Source of the DNA: Bacillus sp. ISL-41
GTDB taxonomy: Bacteria; Bacillota; Bacilli; Bacillales; Cytobacillaceae
DNA: 64,000 nt
NCBI RefSeq assembly: GCF_018613235.1
Contig: NZ_JAGGQP010000011.1
Coordinates: forward strand, 1 to 64,000
Direction of reading: 5' to 3'
Under the pieces are notes generated by a model that saw only the letters and a program-made list of their open reading frames with translations, searched no databases and was not told where the DNA came from. This document shows positions 58,190 to 64,000 of this stretch, piece after piece (within the stretch, counting starts at the first letter, position 1; every line of letters starts with the position of its first letter). The position numbers and the translations under genes are program-made.

Positions 58190-58965
58190 AGCAGTGGTTC
58201 ACTTTACTAAACAAAGAATTCCTTGAGATGGCAAGGAACTACAAATGGATCTGGATGCCAATCACTTTTATTTTGCTTGGGGTGATGGACCCGCTAACCA
58301 CCTATTACTTGCCTGAAATTCTTAATTCCGTCGGCGGTCTTCCGGAAGGAGCAGTATTTGAAATGCCCGAACCTTCCGCTCAGGAGGTATTTATCATGAG
58401 CCTGGGAGAATACCAGATGATTGGAATACTGATAATCGTCCTTTCCGTGATGGGAACAATTGCAGGTGAGAGAAAGAGCGGTGTCGCACAGCTGATTCTT
58501 GTCAAACCAGTTTCCTATTTCTCTTATATAACTTCAAAATGGGCAGCGGCACTTATATTAATACTCCTATCATTGTTCCTGGGTATGCTGGCAAGCTGGT
58601 ATTATACTGGTGTTCTGTTTAAGTTTATCCCATTCGGCTCTTTCATGGAATCGTTCGGGCTATACGCATTATGGCTCGTACTTGTTTTGTCCTTCGTAAT
58701 CCTTTGCAGTGCTGTATTCATGCAGCCAGTCGCAGCTGGTATGGCAGCCCTTGTTATAGTCTTTATTTTTACGATAATCGGAGGCTCCTTCCAGCATCTG
58801 CTTGAATGGAGTCCGACACAGCTCCTTACCTATGTTTCTGAGAGGTTGATTACCGAAAAGTGGCCAGAACATGTATGGCCAGCGACAGGTGTCACTTTAT
58901 CAATGACAATTTTATTTGTTGTATTGGCAATCTATATCTTTAAAAGAAAAGAACTTGCAGATTGA
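58186..58965 (+). CDS. ABC transporter permease, YxlG-like
   Basis: A 259-residue protein with six membrane segments (among them MIGILIIVLSVMGTIAGERK, AAALILILLSLFLGMLASWY, FVILCSAVFMQPVAAGMAAL and the final TLSMTILFVVLAIYIF). ABC-2-type layout with the ERKSGVAQLILVKPVS coupling loop. It overlaps the ATPase by four bases. Terminator follows. Confidence 0.9.
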   Translation: MKQWFTLLNKEFLEMARNYKWIWMPITFILLGVMDPLTTYYLPEILNSVGGLPEGAVFEMPEPSAQEVFIMSLGEYQMIGILIIVLSVMGTIAGERKSGVAQLILVKPVSYFSYITSKWAAALILILLSLFLGMLASWYYTGVLFKFIPFGSFMESFGLYALWLVLVLSFVILCSAVFMQPVAAGMAALVIVFIFTIIGGSFQHLLEWSPTQLLTYVSERLITEKWPEHVWPATGVTLSMTILFVVLAIYIFKRKELAD

Positions 58966-58997
58966 GATCTGGTCAATGACCAGATCTTATTTTTTTG
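58966..58997 (+). terminator. terminator of the ABC cluster
   Basis: AGATCTGGTC and GACCAGATCT around AAT, then TATTTTTTT. Confidence 0.9.
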
Positions 58998-59230
58998 CTA
59001 GGAAGGAAGAACTGTTTTTACTAAAGTTTTGTCGAAATATTTAGATAACCATTTTATTAAAATGATTCTTTTAACATATTTCAACAGGCTATTATTTCAA
59101 AGACCTACTTACGAATAATAAATTATACCTAATTTTCTGGAGAAATACTGGATTTAGGTGTCGAATTCATTATATTGCTAAAGTTTGATTTTTAAATATA
59201 ATGAAAATTAAGAAAAAGAGGAGGGGTAAT

Positions 59231-60619
59231 ATGTCGACAAGAAAAAAACTTTATGCAGGAACACTCGCTGTCCTTTTGGGAGCCGCTACCATTTTCAACG
59301 CAGGCGTAACAAAAGGAGAAGCAGAAACAAATACAGAAAATACATACCTGGTCATCTTTAAAGATCAGCAGGGCCTTCCAGCAGGTTATGCTGATGCAAT
59401 CAAAAAAGCCGGCGGCCAAGTGGAAGATAAATTGGACAAGCTTGGTGCCGTAGAGGTTACCTCTAAAAATGCAAACTTCTTGAATGAAGTGAAGAAGTCA
59501 TCTCTTGTCTTGGAAGCTGGTGTGGAGAATACTGTTTATCCTGAACAAACGATTGAAGGAGAAACAGTAGAAGTGGAAGACTTAACTGAGGGTGCTGACT
59601 TTTATAATCAGTACATGTGGGATATTAAGCAGGTAACTAATGATGGTGAATCCTGGAAGCTTCCAGGTGGAACAGGGTTGTCTGTAGATGGTGAAGATAT
59701 CGTTGTCGGTGTCATTGATACTGGAATTGACTATAATCACCCTGATTTAAAGGATAATTACGCAGGCGGAAAGTCATTTGTTCCTGGCTATAGTGATCCA
59801 ATCGATCAAAATAGCCATGGTACACACGTTGCCGGATCAATTGCCGCAAAAGGGGAAGCTCTTGGTGTGGGACCAGATCTTAAGGTAGCATCATACAGAG
59901 TATTCGGTCCAACTGGTGGAGCAGCAACTTCTCATATTGCTGATGCTCTAATGACAGCTGCAGACGATAATGTTGACGTAGTAAACATGTCTCTTGGGGG
60001 GTACGACTGGTTCCAGGATCCTGCGTATGCAACAAAGGACATCGTTGCGGATGTTCAATTATTCAATCGCGCTATCCAGTACGCCATCCAGAAAGGTGTA
60101 ACGGTTGTAGGTTCAGCAGGGAATAATGCTGTGGATCTGAGCTGCCCTGGAAAATTGTCAGGCGATGACACAGGTGCAACCCACAGAAGTCCGAGCAGCC
60201 AGACAATGATCAGAGTATCTGCTGGCGGCGCTTTGAAGAATCTTGCATTCTACTCTAACTATGGAGTAGGTAAAATTGATGTAATGGCACCGGGCGGAGA
60301 CCTTGGTCCAAACTATGATCCTTCCACTGGTGCTGGAAGAGATAATAGCTATCTTGCATGGAGCACAGTACCTGTATTAGATGCTAATAAAAATGTCATT
60401 GGACATGGTTACGGCGGTAAAGGCGGTACTTCAATGGCAGCACCGAAAACTGCTGCTCTTGCAGGTGTAGTAATCGCGAAGCACGGCAAGGATAAGCTTA
60501 CTCCAGCTCAAGTTAAGGCAATCATCCAAAACTCAGCTGAAGATTTATTCAAACCGGGTTATGACGAGCAAACTGGCAATGGGCTGATCAATGCAGTAAA
60601 TGCGTTGAACATTAAATAA
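59231..60619 (+). CDS. secreted subtilisin-like serine protease (S8)
   Basis: About 462 residues from the ATG after GAGGAGGGGTAAT. Signal peptide (KLYAGTLAVLLGAATIFNAG), an inhibitor I9 propeptide region (YLVIFKDQQGLPAGYADAIK), then the S8 domain: Asp in VGVIDTGIDYNHPDL, His in SHGTHVAGSI, oxyanion Asn in GSAGNNAV and Ser in GGTSMAAPKTAAL. Extracellular protease, probably degradative. A Cys in SCPGKLSG is unusual for the subtilisin group. Confidence 0.95.
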   Translation: MSTRKKLYAGTLAVLLGAATIFNAGVTKGEAETNTENTYLVIFKDQQGLPAGYADAIKKAGGQVEDKLDKLGAVEVTSKNANFLNEVKKSSLVLEAGVENTVYPEQTIEGETVEVEDLTEGADFYNQYMWDIKQVTNDGESWKLPGGTGLSVDGEDIVVGVIDTGIDYNHPDLKDNYAGGKSFVPGYSDPIDQNSHGTHVAGSIAAKGEALGVGPDLKVASYRVFGPTGGAATSHIADALMTAADDNVDVVNMSLGGYDWFQDPAYATKDIVADVQLFNRAIQYAIQKGVTVVGSAGNNAVDLSCPGKLSGDDTGATHRSPSSQTMIRVSAGGALKNLAFYSNYGVGKIDVMAPGGDLGPNYDPSTGAGRDNSYLAWSTVPVLDANKNVIGHGYGGKGGTSMAAPKTAALAGVVIAKHGKDKLTPAQVKAIIQNSAEDLFKPGYDEQTGNGLINAVNALNIK

Positions 60620-60627
60620 TTCTATTG

Positions 60628-60658
60628 AAACCGGACAATTGAACTCTGTCCGGTTTTG
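60628..60658 (+). terminator. terminator of the protease gene
   Basis: AAACCGGACA and TGTCCGGTTT around ATTGAACTC. Confidence 0.85.
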
Positions 60659-60745
60659 TTATGTTTGAAAAATGTAGAATGATTAGGCTCCTTGTTTAAT
60701 AGAATTAGAGTGACGAAGTAGATTTTCTTCAAGGAGATAATAGAT

Positions 60746-61537
60746 ATGAGCATTCAACAATATTACCACCAGACAGCCTATATCAGTTTAAACGGATCTA
60801 TTTTATCAGCGGGTATTCTTGCGGTGATTTTGACGGCAAGTCTGCTGTTTTCCTGGACAATACCTCTTTCTCTTGTGGCGGTTCCATTCTTGTTTTTCGT
60901 TTTCAGCCACTACAATCGCTATGTTCTCTATAAAAATAAATCAGAAGAGAGCGCGGTAGCATTTCATCATTATGATGATAAACAACTTTTCGAGCAAAAC
61001 AACCTCCTGATCGGCTTCGCTCCTGCGCCTGCTGTAAAGTTACTCTTTTTTACTCCCGACGGAATGCATGCGGGGGAATTACGAGAACACACTTCTAAAT
61101 GCTACCGCTGGTTTATCCCTTATTTCATAGATAAAAGAATTATGAAAAAAATTGGAATCTATGACTCAAAAGGAAATCTGCAGGGCAGTCTGATACAGGA
61201 GCGAAATAGATTTACAATGCTGAATGAACATAAAGAAGTGATTGGTGTGTTTTATCCAAAGAAGGCGACTAAAGAGACTATCGGATATGCTTTCCTAAGG
61301 GGGGGCAAAAAAATGAGAGTAGATAGAATCCCAGGATCGATGCACGATTTTAAGTTTTATCAAGAAGACGGCAATACGGCTGCCAGGTTGCAAAGAGGGT
61401 GGATGCCATTGGAATGGACAAGATTCTTCAAAGAAGCCAATACCCCTGTTTTAACATTCGACTATACGATGGGACAGCCAGAAAGGCTAGCTGTATTTGC
61501 TGCTCTCGCAAATGTCTATATGTATTACGACCACTAG
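60746..61537 (+). CDS. membrane protein with a tubby-like C-terminal domain (tentative)
   Basis: A 263-residue protein. Two N-terminal membrane helices (LSAGILAVILTASLLFSWTI and LSLVAVPFLFFVFSHY). The rest has repeated strands (IGIYDSKGNLQGSLIQERNR, IGVFYPKKATKETIGYAF) that recall tubby/LURP-like sheets, but I have no firm family. Site AAGGAGATAATAG. Monocistronic. Confidence 0.6.
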   Translation: MSIQQYYHQTAYISLNGSILSAGILAVILTASLLFSWTIPLSLVAVPFLFFVFSHYNRYVLYKNKSEESAVAFHHYDDKQLFEQNNLLIGFAPAPAVKLLFFTPDGMHAGELREHTSKCYRWFIPYFIDKRIMKKIGIYDSKGNLQGSLIQERNRFTMLNEHKEVIGVFYPKKATKETIGYAFLRGGKKMRVDRIPGSMHDFKFYQEDGNTAARLQRGWMPLEWTRFFKEANTPVLTFDYTMGQPERLAVFAALANVYMYYDH

Positions 61538-61645
61538 TTATGTATTACGAGTATTAGTTTGAAAATTGTTCCATTTTTGAAAGTTTCGTTTATTGTTGGC
61601 TCTAATAGGTTAACAAATAGATAGAAACTAGAAGGAGGCTGGGAC

Positions 61646-61975
61646 ATGGTAAATCAACAATATCAGGATTGTATCCAGGCGTGCATAGAATGTATTGAAG
61701 CATGTAATGTATGTTTTGATTCCTGTTTAAAGGAAGAGAATGTAAAAATGATGGCGGAATGCATCAGAATGGACAGGGAATGTGCCGAGATCTGTGGCAT
61801 GGCAGTAACTGCAATGCAGACAAACAGCCATTTTGTGAACCAGATTTGCGGATTGTGTGCAGAAATTTGTGAAGCTTGCGGCAATGAATGCAAAAAGCAT
61901 GACCATGACCATTGCCAAAAATGCGCCGAAGCCTGCTTTAAATGCGCGGAAGAATGCAGGAGAATGGCATCCTAA
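61646..61975 (+). CDS. Csp-like four-helix copper-storage protein (DUF326)
   Basis: A 109-residue protein with about 20 Cys in CxxC/CxxxC spacing along four helices: CIQACIECIEACNVCFDSCL, MDRECAEICGM, ICGLCAEICEACGNECKK and CQKCAEACFKCAEEC. This is the Cu(I)-storage Csp family (YhjQ-like in bacilli), in which the Cys line the bundle core and bind many Cu(I) ions. No signal peptide, so the cytosolic Csp3 type. Strong AGAAGGAGG site. It fits the copper theme of the window. Confidence 0.9.
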   Translation: MVNQQYQDCIQACIECIEACNVCFDSCLKEENVKMMAECIRMDRECAEICGMAVTAMQTNSHFVNQICGLCAEICEACGNECKKHDHDHCQKCAEACFKCAEECRRMAS

Positions 61976-61983
61976 ACCCAGGG

Positions 61984-62011
61984 GAACCAGCAATCCATGC
62001 TGGTTCTTTTT
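61984..62011 (+). terminator. terminator of the copper-storage gene
   Basis: GAACCAGCA and TGCTGGTTC around ATCCA, then TTTTT. Confidence 0.85.
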
Positions 62012-62052
62012 ATGTATAAAAAGGAATTGGCAATGGCTGGAATTAAGGGAAT

Positions 62053-62156
62053 CTTCATTGCGCAAAAATCGTCTGAGAGGTCAAATACGGTAAAAGCAGG
62101 AGCACTTCATTGCCCGAAAATCGCTCAGGAAGTCAAAAACGGTAAAAGCAGAAGCC
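62053..62156. repeat. two tandem ~52-bp units
   Basis: CTTCATTGC-x-AAAATCG begins at 62053 and again at 62105; both copies continue through GTCAAA-ACGGTAAAAGCAG. About 80% identity. They lie in the leader of dapF, with no gene inside. Confidence 0.65.
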
Positions 62157-62253
62157 CTGCGAAATAAAAAATATAACCTTATTGCTTCAATATTGAACAA
62201 TTCTACATTTTATGGCATCTTGTAATATAACGAAGGTTTTTGGGGGCGTAAGT

Positions 62254-63234
62254 ATGTTGATTGATTTGATTAAATGTCATGGATCAAATAACGATTTTTT
62301 ATTGATAGATGAAACTGACCGTAATTATAAATTTGATGATTTTAAAAGGCGTGACCTTGCGCTGGCGCTTTGTGACAGGGAATCGTCACTGGGTGCGGAT
62401 GGGATTCTGTTCATCCGTCCAAGCAAGGTTGCAGACGCCCAGTATCGTATTTTTAATTCTGACGGTACTGAAGCATCCATGTGCGGCAATGGTCTTCGCT
62501 GTGCAGGACGATATGTCTGTGAGAAGCTTGGCGTGGATGAAGCTGTGATTGAAACGATGAAAGCCAACCTCAAGGTGATGAAGCATGAGGAGATTTTCAG
62601 TGATATCCCAACATATCAGGTGGAAATATCACCGGTAACTTTTGAACTGAAGGATTTGCCGTTAGTGCTCCACCAGGAAAACCTGATTCAGGAGAAGATT
62701 CCGCAGTTGTCTGAGGAATTGACGTTTACAGCTCTCGCGGTGCCAAATCCTCATCTGACGGCAGTAGTCAGCAAAGAGCAATTGGAATCCAATCTGCAAA
62801 CAGAATTAAGCGAAAAGGTCAACAATCCTAATGATCTTTTTCCTGACGGCGTCAATGTCAGTTTCATAAGGCTCCTTGAAAAGGGGAGTATCTTTGTTAG
62901 GACCTATGAACGAGGCGTTGGCTATACGAATGCTTGTGGAACAGCGATGTCAGCTTCCACACTTGTCACATGCCTTATGGGGGAGAATGAACTTGGCCAG
63001 CCAATCAATGTCTACAATAATGGCGGTATGGTTCAATGCGCTGTTCATAAAGAAGAAGATACTTATACTATTGACTTGATAGGCAATGCTACTTTTGTAT
63101 ACTCTGCTCAAATTGAGGTTGATTTTTCAAAAGAGGAATTACTCGAGGAAATCCTGGAACAGGAAGATTTTAAAGAAGATATCCTGTACGGTAAACTGCA
63201 GGAGCATGCGAAAAAGTATCTAAGCCAATTTTAA
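62254..63234 (+). CDS. dapF: diaminopimelate epimerase
   Basis: A 326-residue enzyme converting L,L- to meso-diaminopimelate for lysine and peptidoglycan. The start is probably the ATG at 62254 after GGGGGCG; the frame is open from 62212. Two catalytic Cys motifs: SMCGNGLRCAGRY and TNACGTAMSAS. It is about 40 residues longer than usual, mostly in a C-terminal acidic helical extension (KEELLEEILEQEDFKEDILY). No lysine genes adjoin it. Confidence 0.95.
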   Translation: MLIDLIKCHGSNNDFLLIDETDRNYKFDDFKRRDLALALCDRESSLGADGILFIRPSKVADAQYRIFNSDGTEASMCGNGLRCAGRYVCEKLGVDEAVIETMKANLKVMKHEEIFSDIPTYQVEISPVTFELKDLPLVLHQENLIQEKIPQLSEELTFTALAVPNPHLTAVVSKEQLESNLQTELSEKVNNPNDLFPDGVNVSFIRLLEKGSIFVRTYERGVGYTNACGTAMSASTLVTCLMGENELGQPINVYNNGGMVQCAVHKEEDTYTIDLIGNATFVYSAQIEVDFSKEELLEEILEQEDFKEDILYGKLQEHAKKYLSQF

Positions 63235-63237
63235 ACG

Positions 63238-63271
63238 AAAAAATCCTGAGGAGCTTCCTCAGGATTTTTTT
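63238..63271. terminator. convergent terminator of dapF and ligD
   Basis: AAAAAATCCTGAGGA and its complement around GCT, T runs on both sides. Confidence 0.9.
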
Positions 63272-64000
63272 GACTTCAGAACCTCCAGAACTGGATCGAA
63301 ATTCTGTTCTTCTTTAGCTGCAAAATAAGTCCTGAATGGACAGCCTGACTTTTGCACGCGCTGGATGATCGTTCCTAAATGGAACTCCTCAATTCTTAGA
63401 TTCTCATTCACTTCTTCCCAAAATAACGGAGTGGCCACGCCTGCATGTGATTTTCCGCGAGCGGAATAGGGACTGACAATCGTTTTGCCTTCAGCATGCT
63501 GGATGTAATCCACATATAATCGGTTCCCCCTGTTTTTCTTCAGCCTTTCGATTGTAAATGATTCCGGTTCTTTTGATACAAGGTAGTTCGCGATAAAGGA
63601 GGTGAACAACCTTGTATCATCGTAGCTATAATGGTTATCCGGGAGCGGGATGTACACCTGGAGTCCTTTATTCCCAGAAGTCTTGATAAAGCTGATCAGC
63701 TTTAATTCATCCAGGACCTCTTTGATATAGACGGCAGCTTTAATCGCTAAATGGAAATCGTCCCTAGATGGCGGGTCCAGGTCAAAGACTATTTCATCCG
63801 GTCCCTTGCTATTGATTTTCTGGAAGGGGATATGAAACTCAATGGCAATCTGATTCCCCAGCCAAAGCAACGTTTTCATATTATTGCAGACAATATATTC
63901 GATTCCTTCCGAACTAGCAGTCTGGACAAAATCGGGTGCATAATCTGGTACGTTTTTTTGGTAAAAGGCTTCTCCGAACATGCCGTGAGGATAGCGGATC
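63259..64000 (-). CDS. ligD: LigD polymerase/primase domain (3' part, gene runs off the window)
   Basis: About 247 C-terminal codons of LigD, the bacterial non-homologous end-joining ligase-polymerase. The archaeal-primase-like domain is clear: RYPHGMFGEAFYQKN at the edge, KGPDEIVFDLDPPSRDDF with the catalytic DxD, TSGNKGLQVYIPL (His replaced), and RGNRLYVDYIQH and SPYSARG. The reading frame continues upstream past position 64000, so the start is outside; in bacilli the ligase domain precedes this one. Ku should be nearby. Terminator overlaps the stop. Confidence 0.92.
   Translation of the reverse strand, partial: IRYPHGMFGEAFYQKNVPDYAPDFVQTASSEGIEYIVCNNMKTLLWLGNQIAIEFHIPFQKINSKGPDEIVFDLDPPSRDDFHLAIKAAVYIKEVLDELKLISFIKTSGNKGLQVYIPLPDNHYSYDDTRLFTSFIANYLVSKEPESFTIERLKKNRGNRLYVDYIQHAEGKTIVSPYSARGKSHAGVATPLFWEEVNENLRIEEFHLGTIIQRVQKSGCPFRTYFAAKEEQNFDPVLEVLKSKKS

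Overview
The window reads as chromosome of a low-GC, spore-forming Bacillaceae bacterium. Evidence includes strong AGGAGG-type ribosome binding sites with ATG/GTG/TTG starts, spo0M, Lgt, DapF, a CotF-like coat protein, a GerT/Hsp20-like protein, and a block in the same order as a Bacillus subtilis neighbourhood (kamA 3' end, yokU, yozE, yodN-like, yozD, deoD, yodJ). Species cannot be fixed from sequence alone; a Mesobacillus/Bacillus relative is my guess.

Layout. 0-13 kb: two orphan genes, then a compact operon of five small SHOCT-domain membrane proteins around a Met-rich secreted protein, a methyltransferase, an AbrB-like regulator, lgt, a C39-like peptidase, and a copper-flavoured group (multicopper oxidase, CotF-like protein, His-rich duplicated protein) plus a MATE exporter. 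13-20 kb: repair and debris zone with a DnaQ-BRCT exonuclease, a frameshifted ATP-dependent DNA ligase, a 951-residue DUF4116/metallophosphoesterase, and fragments of DUF2935, SDR and MerR genes that still keep a textbook MerR promoter. 20-31.7 kb: AT-rich accessory island with a catalytically degraded tyrosine recombinase beside a 41-bp-period degenerate repeat, a PLD nuclease / DUF5677-like / HNH operon, and a three-gene operon of winged-helix-like protein, Rad50/SMC-like ATPase with a zinc ribbon, and a helical-repeat protein ending in a PD-(D/E)XK nuclease. The last looks like an ABC-three-component (Lamassu-like) defence system with an unusual third component. An orphan gene follows. Two separate kamA 3'-end remnants bracket that orphan, which marks kamA as a repeated insertion site.

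31.7-64 kb: mostly housekeeping. yokU-yozE-yodN-yozD, spo0M, deoD, yodJ, copA-copZ behind a CsoR-type operator, a C-terminal processing protease, a CobW GTPase, a persulfide-responsive rhodanese/cstR cluster with two CstR-type operators, a lipoprotein/two-component/YtkA group, CAP protein, amidohydrolase, a YxlEFG-like ABC cluster behind an ECF-type promoter, a subtilisin, a Csp-like copper-storage protein, dapF, and the 3' end of ligD.

Themes. Copper handling recurs (multicopper oxidase, Met-rich and His-rich proteins, CopA/CopZ, Csp-like protein). Defence and decay are concentrated between 13 and 32 kb, where most pseudogenes lie. No rRNA, canonical tRNA, CRISPR array or phage structural gene was seen. 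All homology statements are from recognition of motifs and remembered families; no search was run.
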